Assembly (NCBI GenBank): GCA_030522415.1
Contig: CM060125.1
Location: 27,793,167-27,857,166 of the forward strand
Reading direction: 5' to 3'
DNA from: Channallabes apus
Taxonomy: Eukaryota > Chordata > Actinopteri > Siluriformes > Clariidae
Length of the DNA: 64,000 nucleotides
Below are positions 11,972 through 23,314 of the stretch, piece by piece (the stretch's first letter is position 1; each line of letters starts with the position of its first letter). The position numbers were made by a program, and so were the translations under genes. A model generated the notes under the pieces. It was not told where the DNA came from, did no database searches, and saw only the letters and a list, made by a program, of their open reading frames with translations.

Positions 11972-12520
11972 ACTATATTGCCAAAAGTATTCACTTGCTT
12001 GCCTTCACATTGAGTAAATCCGATTCTTAATTCATTCATTCATCTTCTATCCTATGTTCAGGGTCGCGGGGGACCTGGAGCCTATCCCAGGAGACTTCGG
12101 GCACTAGGCGGGGTACACCCTGGACAGTACCCCGACCCACCCAATCACACACTACGGGCAATTAGGAATGCCAATTAGCCTAACCTGCATATCTTTGGAC
12201 TGTGGGAGGAAACCGGAGTACCCGGAGGAAACCCACCAAGCACGGGGAGAACATGCAAACTCCATGCACACAGAGACAGGAATCGAGCCTGGCCGGGGAA
12301 TCGAACCCAGGTGCAAGGCGACAGTGCTAACCACTACACCACCGCGCTGCCGCCGATTCTTAATTCATGGGGTTTAATCTGATGTTGGCCCCGCCCTTTG
12401 CAGCTACAGTATAACAATTTCAACTCTTCTGGGATTGAAGAATGTGTTCATGGGTATTTTTGAGCATTCTTCCAGAAGTCATGTTGGAACTGGAGTGGGT
12501 TTGTTTTTCAGGAGTTGGGA
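11972..12520 (+). mobile_element. Tc1-like MITE interrupted by a V-SINE
   Basis: ACTATATTGCCAAAAGTATTC opens the element. The SINE at 12036-12352 sits in it, flanked by CCGATTCTTAATTCAT on both sides. The MITE then continues as GGGGTTTAATCTGATG, CTTCAACTCTTCTGGG-like sequence and CATTCTTCCAGAAG to about 12520. Removing one duplication restores a continuous element. Confidence 0.75.
12036..12352 (-). mobile_element. V-SINE with 16-base target duplication
   Basis: The pol III head is at the right (B box rc GGAATCGAACCC, A box rc AGTGCTAACCACTACACC) and the ATTCATTC-type tail at the left. Target duplications are 12020-12035 and 12353-12368. Compared with other copies it lacks about 50 bases around 12128, where TACCCCGAC replaces the GGGTGCC...CACACAC stretch. 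Confidence 0.9.
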
Positions 12521-12765
12521 GTTTCAGCGGATAGCGCTGTCCTCCGAGTGTGTTACGCCGCCCCAACGATGTGTGAGCAAGCAGATCGGAAAGATGCGGT
12601 CGGCTGGCATCACGGGGTTCCAAGGAAACACATGATAGTCTTCGACTGAGAGGTAGTAGTAGCTTAATGTGGGAGCCCCCTAGTGACGGGGAGGAATTGA
12701 ACACGACTAAATTAGTGAGAAAATCGGGAAACAAATCCCAAAAAATTATAATAATAGAAAAAAAA
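12521..12765 (+). repeat. Interspersed repeat, family A
   Basis: Shares GATAGCGCT, CTCCGAGTGTGTTAC, GAGGAATTG and the tail ACTAAATTAGTGAGAAA with 63180-63550, followed by an A-rich run. It looks like a non-autonomous retroposon, but the class is not certain. Confidence 0.6.
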
Positions 12766-13623
12766 AAAAACATGACTGAGCAAAAGAAAAAAAAGTAAAA
12801 AACTGGGGCTCATAGGCAAAGAGAGCACATGATCATGTGAGCAAAAAGCAATAACAACATGATTTATAATGACAAGTTCTACATTTCTGCGACGTCATTC
12901 CCGTATTTTGATAGTGATAACTTTAGTTCGAATTTTTATTTGAAAACCAGATGACACAGTGTGATGGCTGGAGCCTCCAGGTTAGCACACGCCAGCAAGG
13001 CTTCCATATAAGCACATTATATATTATTTTAATCATCATTGACCCGTGCCACTTGGGTTTTAAGTTCTTAACTCATTTCCAGTAATTTCATGAATCTCCT
13101 CTGGTGTTTTCTTTGCTTGATGAAGCCCAGTAATTTAACCCTTCTGAAAATCAGTAACATCTTTTCCACGACCACGGCATATGTCTGCGGCATGGTTGTT
13201 TAAGAAACCTCTCAATGCATCAGTTCAGGTTCAAAGAATCGTTGCCAGCTGAAACAAATGAATCACTGCAGTACTTAGCTAATTAAGCGCGCTTATATGG
13301 GAGTCAGAGACTTGATGTTGGAAAGGTTCCTTTTCAGTAAATTGATGCATAATAGTATGTAGCGGGACGAATATGTTAAACAATCTCTAGGAACATTTTA
13401 TACGGTAAAGACATGGATTAATAAAAGAAAAGTAGTTAAGGAACATGATTTGACATGTGTCAGGGGGAGATGAGACACTGTGAAGAGCACAATGCATAAA
13501 GAAGGACAAAAGCCTACCTGGAGATCAGACTGAGAGATACAAACTCGAAATATTATATGTTAAAAAAAAAACTGAATACTCAGAGATAAAGGAGAAAAGA
13601 AGGCAGATAGTGATGTTACTCAC
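12766..13623. other. gfra1 intron, no gene recognised
   Basis: I searched this stretch for the next GFRA1 exon (expected NAIQAFGNG) on the minus strand and saw no match. No repeat family is identified with confidence. Confidence 0.5.
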
Positions 13624-13758
13624 GCAGGCAACCATTGTCAGTAAAGAACTCTGTGAACCGCTCGCAGTCCTCTTTGCTGTTGCCGCTGTTGCTGCAGTCG
13701 CAGAACGGTGAGACACTGATTTTAGGAGAGCGCAGGTAGTTCGGCGTCATCACCGTAC
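13624..13758 (-). CDS. gfra1: GDNF family receptor alpha-1, internal exon encoding the second half of D3
   Basis: This exon is not an ATG-started open frame; it was found by translating the minus strand in the phase left by the exon at 17894-18003. It gives TVMTPNYLRSPKISVSPF, then CDCSNSGN and ERFTEFFTDNGCL, with four cysteines. This matches the D3 end of GFRA1, where mammals read GTVMTPNY and CDCSNSGN. The acceptor is CTCCACAG|GTACGG and the donor CTGC|GTGAGT. At 135 bases it enters and leaves in phase 1. The next exon (expected to start near NAIQAFGNG) and the GPI signal were not recognised to the left. Another frame over the same bases is open for about 60 residues but is only a shadow. 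Confidence 0.92.
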
Positions 13759-15352
13759 CTGTGGAGCAGAAAGACATGACTGTTTCTGATTTCAAATTTT
13801 TTTTTGTTCTCTCTGTTTTATCTCTGTTTTATCTTTATCTTTATCTTTTTTTTTTTTTTTTTTTTTTAGTATTCTTCCTCTGATTTTCGCATCTGTCTCT
13901 CCATTAAGGCTCTCTTCCATCATGGAGAAGACTATTAACCAGCGAAGACTATCATTCTATGATTTGTTTCAGCAAAGACTTTTTTTTTTTTAATCCTTTT
14001 TTTGTCCGAGACACGTTATATTTCACTTGCATGCTCACATACACCCATGTCTCACTCTCTAAACTCCTGCTACAGATGGATCTACAGATGCAATCTCTGG
14101 ATGATGACGGTGAAGGTGCTGCTTGGAGGCCAGCAGTGCTCTGTTTTCATTGTATCTTGCTCTGCTACTCGATATTCTCAAATTGGTCAGAAGGAGTTGA
14201 TTAATTAGTTATAAGAGCGACTCACACTGTAGTTCAAACTTAGATAAATGCCCTCTTGTAATATGTTATCGATTCAATGGGAATGGATGCTGCAAATAAA
14301 TGAATGAGGAAAAAGAATGTAATGTGGAAGTGTATTAGAGATATGTATTCATCGTTTGGGGAAGGAGATTTTAGTGTCAGCACTTCTTGAGGACTCTGCA
14401 GTTTTTCTATAACATGACAATGTTTTGTTTTGTTTTTTAAGAGAGAAAGAAAGAAAAGGAGAGAGAGTAAACAATGGCTGGTAAAGCAATGACAGTTTAT
14501 AGCTGTTTTAACATAAGTGAGAAAAAGAAGTACAGTATATACAGTAGTCTTTCATAGTTTTCCATCTTATAAGGTTGTCATCTTAAACAACACATTCTTC
14601 ATAATAATTGCTTCTAAGTTCCTCTGAAATGTCGTTTTGTTGTTTAATTGATGCTTTAGGAGAGATACTGTACAAATCTACTGTATCTAGTTTCTAACAC
14701 AAGGGTAAATGCCAAACCCCTATAAAAATGCACCTCATATACCCATGACTGCATCACATATCCAGCACAACGGTGTGATATTGCTTAATATTCTTGTAGC
14801 TTCATATTGCATTGATATTGACATAAGGCTACTATGACATTAATGCGAACTGTCATATAAAACAAAAGATGTCTTTCATCCTCCGCATATGCATCCTTTA
14901 CTGTATGTGTGTGTGGTTTTCTTGTCCCTTAGCAGTTTGTGTCCATTTACTGTCCGGTTACATACATGAAGATCATGCAGGCATTTGAATAACAATGAAT
15001 AAAACCGGATTGGAAATATCATAAATATGTTAATATATATGAATATGTTAATAATACTATTGTTTTGGTTTGTTTAACGTGTAACTCTCCATGCCTAGTT
15101 TTAAATGTTACTGCATACATTATTATTTTTGGCATGACCAACTTCAATCTCCATAACAAATCCGGTTGTTTTTCCACAATTTGGAACAGTTTCAGCATTT
15201 CTGGTTTTAATGTTAGACTTTAATGACATCAGAAGGAGACAGGCTTTAATTTCTAATCACATATCTCGCCCTAATCTGACCCTAATCCGTCAGGCCTGAC
15301 AGTGAAGAGAGAAAACACAAAATGACTTCCTTAAACAAAAACATCTGGCTTG

Positions 15353-15387
<35 letters not shown>

Positions 15388-16660
15388 CTGTCTCTACATG
15401 GTAATAGGCAACAATCCATCCTTTTTTTCTTTTATTTTCATCCTGGCAGAACCGCACAGATTTTGCACCAGACACATTTCAGCAGTGGTGTTTTGGCAGA
15501 ATGAGATTGATGAAGCAGATTCAATGGATGAGAAAAAGAACACAAAAGGATTTCCGTGCATACCCCTTCCCCCTTCTTCTTTTTTTCCCTCTTTTATATC
15601 ATCACATCCTACTATTTTGTGACTAACTATAGCTCTTACTTTGTTGGAACAAATTGAAAAGAGTCCTTCTGTCTGGGATTTATTTTTTTTTTTGTCACCA
15701 ATTTTCTCACATTGTATAAACTCAATGGAAAGGTACGCCTCAAAGTATTAAACGCAATAGAAATGAATATGAATGAAAATGAAAACTGGACACACAGGAC
15801 ACGCACCTGGCAACAAAATTATAGGAATTCTAATGAATGGTTCAGCCTGGAACTTATACAAATGAAATAATATGAAAACATTACGCGTGGTAGCACCAGC
15901 TCTCAACTCAACACGGCTGGTGCAATTTCTTTCACCTTTTCAGCTGTGACAAGGTGTTAATCTTACAAAGAGGACGAGACGCCATTTGGAGGTTTAGCAA
16001 AATAATCAGGGACTTGTTTTTTTTTTTTATGATTTTCCAATATGGTGAGTTTTATGGTCATGTCCCACAGCCGTTTTTCAACAAGTGCATGCCCCTCCCC
16101 TTATTTATTGATATTAATTTAAAGAACTGTAAGCAAATGTTTTACTGCGCAGTGCCCAAAGATGCGATTTATAAACTACCTGTTTATGTACCAACCACAG
16201 CAGCAGCCTCATTTCCCCTCTCGTCTGCTCCAACCACTCAGCATTCAGCATCACCAGTATACTAATCACCTGTCATCATCTGCACCTGTTTCTCACTGGC
16301 TCATGCCTTACAGTAAGTTAGATGTTGTAATGCTTGATTGAGTGTGAATTACAGTGCCATACATTCCTATTTTAAAGCCTTTTCTCGAATGCAAAAACTA
16401 AAAAAAAGATATTTTAAATGACTTTAAGGATAAAAAAACTAAGGCACACATTGAAATAAATAATTATACAAAAACACTAAGGTGTGCAATGAAACTTTCA
16501 GAACTCAAAGTTTCTAAATTTACAGCTCAGGCATAACATATAAGCCTTTACTGATTATTTCTGATGTTTTCTCTTGCTGGTTTCTTCATCTCTTGGCTCG
16601 TTGATATTTTTATCACTCCCTTCCATTTTATAGCCCACAACAGAGCGCTCTGTTTTAGCC
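13759..16660. other. gfra1 intron, no gene recognised
   Basis: AT-rich intron with a poly-T run at 13847-13867, a (TC)n tract at 15356-15385 and further short homopolymers. Short open frames here have no family resemblance. Confidence 0.55.
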
Positions 16661-16908
16661 TCAAATTAATACACAGCTAACTGTTTGCGTCTCGTTACGC
16701 TTTGTGGGTGACGTAAGCGCTTCTTCTTCGTTGGTGTTTACTGGTGGCTTGCATCCGGAAGCGCACTGTCAACAAATAATTGCGCAAAAAACATAACGCA
16801 AGCTTTTAAAATTAATTAAACGAAGCTTCGAGGCAGAAGATTTTGCATTGATCATTTTTTGTAATCGAATTACTTGAGGTACTCGAGGAATCGTTTCAGC
16901 CCTAGACT
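16661..16908 (+). mobile_element. Right end of a hAT-like element
   Basis: The segment ends GGAATCGTTTCAGCCCTAG, the reverse complement of a common fish hAT end starting CTAGGGCTGAAACGATTCC. The matching left end was not seen, so the left limit is a guess. Confidence 0.5.
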
Positions 16909-17075
16909 GGACTGAAAAAGTCCTTCATTTTGGCTCTTTGGAAGTGAAATATAAAGAAATGAAGGGTGACTTAAGACTTTAATGCAGTACTGTATAACAT
17001 CAAGCATATTCATTTCTATTGCTTTGTTTTGCATTTGGACCTCGTGTCAGATCTGTTGTTAAAGAAAATGAATCA

Positions 17076-17445
17076 TTCATTCATTCATTCATTTTCTATA
17101 CCACTTAATCCTGTGTTCAGGGTCGCGGGGGACCTGGAGCCTATCCCAGGAGACTTCGGGCACTAGGCGGGGTACACCCTGGACAGGGTGCCAATCCATC
17201 GCAGGGTACACACACATACACACACCCAATCACACTACGGGCAATTTAGGAACGCCAATTAGCCTAACCTGCATATCTTTGGACTGTGGGAGGAAACCGG
17301 AGTACCCGGAGGAAACCCACCAAGCACGGGGAGAACATGCAAACTCCATGCACACAGAGACGGGAATCGAGCCTGGCCGGGGAATCGAACCCAGACCCTG
17401 GAGGTGCAAAGCGACAGTGCTAACCACTACACCACCGCGCCGCCC
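17076..17445 (-). mobile_element. V-SINE, full length, with 12-base target duplication
   Basis: The tail (ATTCATTCATTC) is at the left and the pol III head at the right (CCACTACACCACCGCGCCGCC). Target duplications GAAAATGAATCA lie at 17064-17075 and 17446-17457. It inserted in the intron about 0.45 kb left of the exon at 17894, in the same orientation as the gene. Confidence 0.92.
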
Positions 17446-17893
17446 GAAAATGAATCAATGAATGAATTCTCCTGGATTAGCCTCATCTATCTACTGAAGC
17501 TCGATATAACTAATTTTGTTTCAGAGTGACTCATTGTTTCCTGAACGAGGGCCTGACAGACAGTACTTTTTCTGTGTTATTACATCACGCTGTCAAAAGA
17601 AGATTCTTCACTTCACATGCACATTTACATACAGTATGACTAATCTTGATTATCCTCTCAGTGGCTTACCTGAAATACTATTTAATGAAAGATTTCGGGG
17701 AAGCGTTGCTACCTTTCAACTTTGCCAGTTTTACATATGAAAAGTTAGCCCTGGGAGAATTTTGTGTCAACGCTCGTGACACATTGTTTGACACTGTTTC
17801 TGGGACACCGGATATTTCTTACCCCTCAGTAGAGCTAATGAAGTGTCTCAGTCTCAGAATGACGTTTATTAGAATCACTTGCCAAATCCTTAC

Positions 17894-18003
17894 CAATGAG
17901 GCCTGAGTAGGAGAGGAGGCAATCAGCGTAGTTTTCTTTCAGGCAGCCAGAATGAGAGCGTGGTTCAGGCTGACAGTTGGAAAAGAAATCCGCTAGACGT
18001 GAC
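17894..18003 (-). CDS. gfra1: GDNF family receptor alpha-1, internal exon encoding part of domain D3
   Basis: This minus-strand exon encodes about 36 residues, starting SRLADFFSNCQPEPRS and ending with KENYADCLLSYSGLIG, with three cysteines. That is the D3 segment expected directly after NYICR of the exon at 22966-23314. The acceptor is TGCATTTCAG|GTCACG and the donor is CTCATTG|GTAAGG. The 110-base length (1 + 108 + 1) takes the reading frame from phase 2 to phase 1, so the joined codons read C-R-S-R and then I-G-T across the two splice junctions. The identification rests on strong residue-level similarity to GFRA1 and on phase agreement with both neighbours. The intron to the previous exon is about 5.0 kb and contains two Tc1 elements' worth of mobile DNA. 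The read-through open frame past the donor has no homology. Confidence 0.93.
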
Positions 18004-18189
18004 CTGAAATGCAGACAAATGCATAAGAAACATGTCTTCATTTCTTTTTCTGGCTCAAACTGAGATTCTGAGCTCTGCCAAACATGCTCGATAGGGCTGA
18101 CAAATAATGAAACCTAAAGCAGATTGATCTCATCATTTGGTAATTTGTTAAAACAATGTGGAAATAGAAATGTAGTATGAACGTGGCTT

Positions 18190-18834
18190 GGCTGTTTGTG
18201 CCTGACGTGGTGGTCTGAGTATTCCAGAAACTGCTGATCTACTTGGATTTTTCACACACAACCATCTCTAGGGTTTATAGAGAATTATCTGAAAATGAGA
18301 AAATATCCTGTGAGTGGCAGTTCTCCGAGCAAAAATGCCTTGTTGATGCCAGAGGTCAGAGGAGAATGAACGGCCTGGTTAGAACTGATAGAAAGGCAAC
18401 GGTATCTTAAATAACATCTCCTTACAACTGTAGAGCATCTCTGAACACACAACTTCGATATGTGCTACAGCAGCAGAAGACACACCTGTACCATTTGAGC
18501 GTGGTTTAAATGCCACAGCCTAAATGACTCTTGTTGCTGAACATACCATTTGAACATGATAATGAGTTCACTATACTCAAACAACCTCCACAGTCACCAG
18601 GTCTCAATCCAGTAGAGCACCCTTGGAACGAAAAATCCGTATCATGGATGTGCAGCCGACAAATCTGCAGCAATTGCGTGATTCTATCATGTCAAAATGA
18701 ACCAGAATCTCTAAGGAATGTTTCCAGCAACTTGTTGAATCCATGCGATGAATAATTAAGGCAGTTCGAAGGGCAAAAGTGGGTCCTACACAGTATTAGC
18801 CAGGTGTACCTAATGAAGTGGGAAATGAGTGTAA
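18190..18834 (+). mobile_element. Decayed, internally deleted Tc1 element
   Basis: CCTGACGTGGTGGTCTGAGT to ACCTAATGAAGTGGGAAATG follows a widespread fish Tc1. The transposase C-terminal part survives as EHDNEFTILKQPPQSPGLNPVEHPW with the DD34E glutamate region. Frame-breaking changes and a central deletion near 18530 make it inactive. Confidence 0.8.
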
Positions 18835-18855
18835 AGATGTTTAAATAATTAGTCT

Positions 18856-18869
18856 GGGGGGGGGGGGGG
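18856..18869 (+). repeat. Poly-G run
   Basis: Fourteen consecutive G bases directly after the Tc1 remnant. Length may be unreliable in an assembly. Confidence 0.9.
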
Positions 18870-19356
18870 TGTTTAAAGTTGTTTAAATGTCATTACTTAT
18901 ACACATTTTCTAAAAGTGCAAATTTTCTTCTCCACACTCCAGTCCAATAGGTGGCGATATGGCACAAAGCATTCATAAACCTTAAAAGAAGAAGTTAGGG
19001 TAATCTTGCAAAACACATAGAAAATTAGAAAGGAATTTGCATAGAATGTAAGCAGTTTGCATTTTTCTGCAAAATATGCGGTACAGTATAATATCAAGGA
19101 AATTCAAGTAAAAACGCCTTGATTTCAATTAATCCATTTGAACAAAACAGATTAAAGTTGCGAAATCTATTTAATTGCACAGCTCTATCATTTACAAACA
19201 TCTCTGATTGAGAAATATATAATGCATTAAAAAACAAAAAAGTTTTAATATGAAAGCGTGTCCAAAGATTTGCTCTTAAGTTTCAATTACAGGCTAAACT
19301 AAGATGAAACACATTTTTCTTTACTAAGAATATGGAATTGTTTCAATCAGTATTGA

Positions 19357-19410
<54 letters not shown>

Positions 19411-20676
19411 AAAGAGGTGTAGAAACAGTGATTAAAGGCTAGAATAAAAAAAAGAATGCATGACGTAAGGAGATTAAAAATGCTACCACATTTCCGCACG
19501 ATTTTCTGTTTAGAAAACCATTACATTGTTAGTGCATATCATGTGGATTTATTTCATTATTTATTGATATATAATACCAATAAAGTGCTATATCATCATG
19601 CACCTAAATCATACATGCATTTTCTGAATTTCCTCAGCAGTGCTTTTGTTGCTAAGTGAAGAGGAGGAGAAACTAAATTAATGTGGTGTGCAGTTGCTAG
19701 CGGCATATGGTGCGGGATTAGCGGGAGACTGGAGGTGTCGATCCATCTCCAGAAAACATAGTGAACCCCTGTGTGTTGCACATCAGACCTCCTACGGTAA
19801 ACTCTGGAACTCAAATCGCTTCCGACCGTCTGTAGAAAAACATTCGTGAGAGAAAAAGAGAGAGCGAGATAGAAGTGAGGAAAAAGACAGAAGCCGCTGC
19901 AGTGGCAAGTAGTCGCTGTTCTCCATGCGAGAGTGAGGAATTTTTTGCGTGCACGTCTAGTATGCAGGTGATCACACTTGCAGATGCTCTAATTGAGCGG
20001 GAGCGTTAACTATCCTCTAACTTATTCTCTTTCTGTCTCCCTCTCAGCTTCGAGACGTCTCGGTGCTGTGACACCTACAAGACTTTCTCATCCCACCTCC
20101 ACACCACCTTAATCAGTCTTAACAAGCCACTTACAGCATGTCGGGGGTACGCTCCAAACTGCGAAATGAATTTAAAAGCTGATGTTTTATTGCTACACTT
20201 CGCTAATCCCGGTAATTGTCCTGTGTATGTTCTGCGTTTTGGGTTAATACGCACTTTATTTCCCAGCAGAAATGCAGACAGAGGATTAACAGTAGCTGTC
20301 GCCGCTGGCGATCGTGTATAATCACAGACGCTGTGATCCTGGAATTCTCGACTCGCCGTGTGGGCGTGATGATTGTTAACACCTCTAAAGTCTCCTCGTT
20401 ATACTGCCGTGTTGTGTTAACCTGTGTTACCATGGAGTATCACGTTATCGCCAGGGTTATGACAACAACAGCATGGATTCTCACTGAGTGTTGACTACAT
20501 TTGTTGTAATGTTTGCTAAATATAGTATAATTCTACACTGAGTGTAATGCTACAAGTGAGAGGTGGACAAAAATAGGACAAAAATACTTTAATGCTTTAA
20601 GACATTTCTACGATACATAATATGTATAATAATATACAGGTGTTCTGTGTAAAACGGAGCAATACACTTATGCTTT
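18870..20676. other. gfra1 intron, no gene recognised
   Basis: Contains a (CA)n tract at 19358-19409 and a GA-rich patch near 19850. The GC-balanced stretch 19690-20480 has no recognised repeat and no coding match. Confidence 0.5.
19358..19409. repeat. (CA)n microsatellite
   Basis: About 26 CA repeats. Confidence 0.95.
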
Positions 20677-20759
20677 CCCACATGGAAAGAACCTATATGA
20701 GGATATATGCGCATATATGAAACCTATATGCAGTATATATGCATATATATGATAATATA

Positions 20760-21935
20760 CAGTGGTGTGAAAAACTATTTGCCCCCTTCCTGATTTCTTA
20801 TTCTTTTGCATGTTTGTCACACTTAAATGTTTCTGCTCATCAAAAACCGTTAACTATTAGTCAAAGATAACATAATTGAACATAAAATGCAGTTTTTAAA
20901 TGAAGGTTTACGTTATTAAGGGAGAAAAAAAAACTCCAAATCTACATGGCCCTGTGTGAAAAAGTGATTGCCCCCCTTGTTAAAAAATAACTTAACTGTG
21001 GTTTATCACACCTGAGTTCAATTTCTGTAGTCACCCCCAGGCCTGATTACTGCCACACCTGTTTCAATCAAGAAATCACTTAAATAGGAGCTACCTGACA
21101 CAGAGAAGTAGACCAAAAGCACCTCAAAAGCTAGACATCATGCCAAGATCCAAAGAAATTCAGGAACAAATGAGAACAAAAGTAATTGAGATCTATCAGT
21201 CTGGTAAAGGTTATAAAGCCATTTCTAAAGCTTTGGGACTCCAGCAAACCACAGTGAGAGCCATTATCCACAAATGGCAAAAACATGGAACAGTGGTGAA
21301 CCTTCCCAGGAGTGGCCGGCCGACCAAAATTACCCCAAGAGCGCAGAGACAACTCATTGAGAGACCCCAGGACAACATCTAAAGAACTGCAGGCCTCACT
21401 TGCCTCAATTAAGGTGGAGCAGGACAATGACCCAAAACACACCAGCAAATCCACCTCTGAATGGCTGAAGAAAAACAAAATGAAGACTTTGGAGTGGCCT
21501 AGTCAAAGTCCTGACCTGAATCCTATTGAGATGTTGTGGCATGACCTTAAAAAGGCGGTTCATGCTAGAAAACCCACAAATAAAGCTGAATTACAACAAT
21601 TCTGCAAAGATGAGTGGGCCAAAATTCCTCCAGAGCGCTGTAAAAGACTCGTTGCAAGTTATCGCAAACGCTTGATTGCAGTTATTGCTGCTAAGGGTGG
21701 CCCAACCAGTTATTAGGTTCAGGGGGCAATTACTTTTTCACACAGGGCCATGTAGGTTTGGATTTTTTTTCTCCCTAAATACTAAAACCCCTCATTTAAA
21801 AACTGCATTTTGTGTTTACTTGTGTTATCTTTGACTAATAGTTAAATGTGTTTGATGATCAGAAACATTTTGTGTGACAAACATGCAAAAGAATAAGAAA
21901 TCAGGAGGGGGGCAAATAGTTTTTCACATATGCTG
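20760..21935 (+). mobile_element. Internally deleted Tc1 element (non-autonomous)
   Basis: It starts TA|CAGTGGTGTGAAAAACTATT and ends near TTTTTCACATATGCTG|TA. It is about 444 bases shorter than its close relative at 25654-27273: about 11 bases are lost near 21357 and about 430 bases, coding for the middle of the transposase, near 21415. The remaining N-terminal (21140-21382) and C-terminal (about 21415-21716) pieces are out of frame with each other. The extreme right end differs from its relative (CATATGCTG against CACCACTG). Confidence 0.93.
21140..21716 (+). pseudogene. Tc1 transposase, deleted remnant
   Basis: The first 70-odd codons match the HTH N-terminus of the transposase at 26033 (MPRSKEIQEQM...). 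A small deletion then shifts the frame and ends it at 21380. The C-terminal part from [12 protein letters not shown] to AAKGGPTSY is intact in another frame. The first catalytic aspartate region (WTDET) is missing, so no active enzyme can be made. Confidence 0.93.
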
Positions 21936-22094
21936 TATACGTATATGCCACATATAGGCAACATTGAGGTGCATATAGGTACATATAATATAGGAAAATG
22001 GCCAATTTTATATATGTCACGTATATTAAAAACCTATATCAAAACCTATATTGAAACATATATGTTTATACAGTATAGGTTATTTCCGTGTGGG

Positions 22095-22965
22095 TTAAAA
22101 AAACAACAAAAAAAATTAATGGTACATATTGGATTGAATTAACTTAGTTGCGATTATTTTCCCGTACTGTGTCATGTTAATACCTTAATAACTTATTTAA
22201 CTAAATGTAAGAAAATTTGAACTTTGTAAGTGTGCAATCTTAACGATTTAAAACCTTTTTAAATAATGCGTTACAAACTTTTAACATTTAAACACATACT
22301 TAAAAAACAATTATTAAAATATATATCAAATGTAATATTAACATGCGATACCCAGATATCTCACAAAAAGTGTTCTATGACATAATTTTCATTTAGTCGA
22401 TATTTATTATATAGTCATAATACCATTTAACTACCATATTACCACCATGAGCTGTGCAAAATTTTAGGATTTTGTCGAACCAAAACATAGTATTAGTGCT
22501 GATATTATTATTATTTTAATGTTATACATTATAATACAAAAGATTTGTATTCCAAATACACAGACCAAAAATCTGTAGTGTCCGTAACCATGTCAAATTC
22601 ATGTACAACTTTGCAGATTTTCAGGTTTTTGTTTTTGTCTTGTGAAATCTAAATTCACCAATTAAGATGATTGAAAGATTTGAATTCAAAAAAGTTTGAA
22701 CAGTACAGACACAACATAAAAATCTAAATATGTATGCATGCAAAAAATTAAGCATGGATTAGTAGATAAACATTAAGTATTATTAAATTGTTGCTAGTGT
22801 AATAGCAGGGATGTGGGAGATACTGTACTATTATCCAGAGTGACTTCCATTAACCGGAAAAAAGTGATTATTCATACTGTAGTTACAACCGCCTTGATTT
22901 GAGTTGGGGCTGAACTTTTTTTCATTAGTGTATTGATTACTGATGAACAGGGAACATGTGTGTAC
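22095..22965. other. gfra1 intron, AT-rich, no gene recognised
   Basis: Very AT-rich intron between the MITE and the D2 exon. The last 40 bases before 22966 are the intron start (GTACACACATGTTCCC on the minus strand). Confidence 0.6.
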
Positions 22966-23314
22966 CTGCAGATGTAGTTGCTCTTGCAGGTGATTTGCAG
23001 TGCCAAGCAGTTGGGCTTCTCCTTCTCCTCGTATGAGCACGCGGGGACGATGGTCTGGCGCCGACGCTCGGAGCAGGCCACCTGGTCATTCGGGGGACAT
23101 GAGCAGTACAGCATGCCGTAGCTGTGTCGGGGGGGCACCTTGTCGAAAAATTGCCGCAGAGCCTTGTGGCACTTGCGCTTGTTGCACACTTCGGCCGTGG
23201 AGACACGGCTTGTGCACGGGCTGATGTAGGCCGAGCGGTACTTCTTACACGTGTCATTCAGGTTGCATGCTTTGGCCGCACTGAGGCAGTTGTTGTCCTT
23301 GGTCAGAAGGTCTC
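22966..23314 (-). CDS. gfra1: GDNF family receptor alpha-1, internal exon encoding domain D2 and start of D3
   Basis: This exon encodes part of a GPI-anchored co-receptor that binds GDNF-family ligands at the cell surface and presents them to the RET kinase. Translation on the minus strand gives about 115 residues with thirteen cysteines, including the stretches NNCLSAAKACNL, CNKRKCHKALRQFFDKVP, ERRRQTIVPACSYEEKEKPNC and NYICR. These match GFRA1 far better than GFRA2 as I know those families. A pyrimidine-rich tract and AAAG precede the first base (acceptor), and the exon ends CTGCAG|GTACAC (donor). It is 349 bases long, enters in phase 1 and leaves in phase 2, fitting the next exon at 18003. 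Oddities: six residues (PPNDQV) separate CSC from AC, where mammalian GFRA1 has three as I recall, and an N-D-T glycosylation sequon lies after CNL. The open frame runs into the intron upstream, but no GFRA homology is seen there. Paralog a or b is undetermined. Confidence 0.93.

Larger units (their letters stand above)
7195..12128 (+). repeat. Downstream copy of the 4.9 kb direct duplication
   Basis: Same sequence as 1-4934. It joins 5154-7194 on its left and, inside a SINE, sequence leading to the 12.4 kb region on its right. Constant length across several microsatellites means the duplication is very recent, or one copy is an assembly error. Confidence 0.97.
20677..22094. mobile_element. 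Palindromic TATATG-rich MITE split by a Tc1 element
   Basis: The left end CCCACATGGAAAGAACCTAT is the imperfect inverse of the right end, whose reverse complement reads CCCACACGGAAATAACCTAT. Both inner flanks are built of CCTATAT, CATATA and ATATGC words, so 20677-20759 and 21936-22094 look like two halves of one foldback element. The Tc1 at 20760-21935 sits between them. Confidence 0.65.

Noticed and set aside
1..13623. The missing 3' exons of gfra1
   Set aside because: I looked for NAIQAFGNG-like coding and a GPI signal on the minus strand and saw none. They probably lie beyond the left edge or are too diverged to see by eye.
22966..23314. Identity as GFRA2, GFRA3 or GFRA4
   Set aside because: KENYADC, SYSGLIGTVMTPNY, HKALRQFFDKVP and CSYEEKEKPNC fit GFRA1; the GFRA2 equivalents I know read differently at several of these places.
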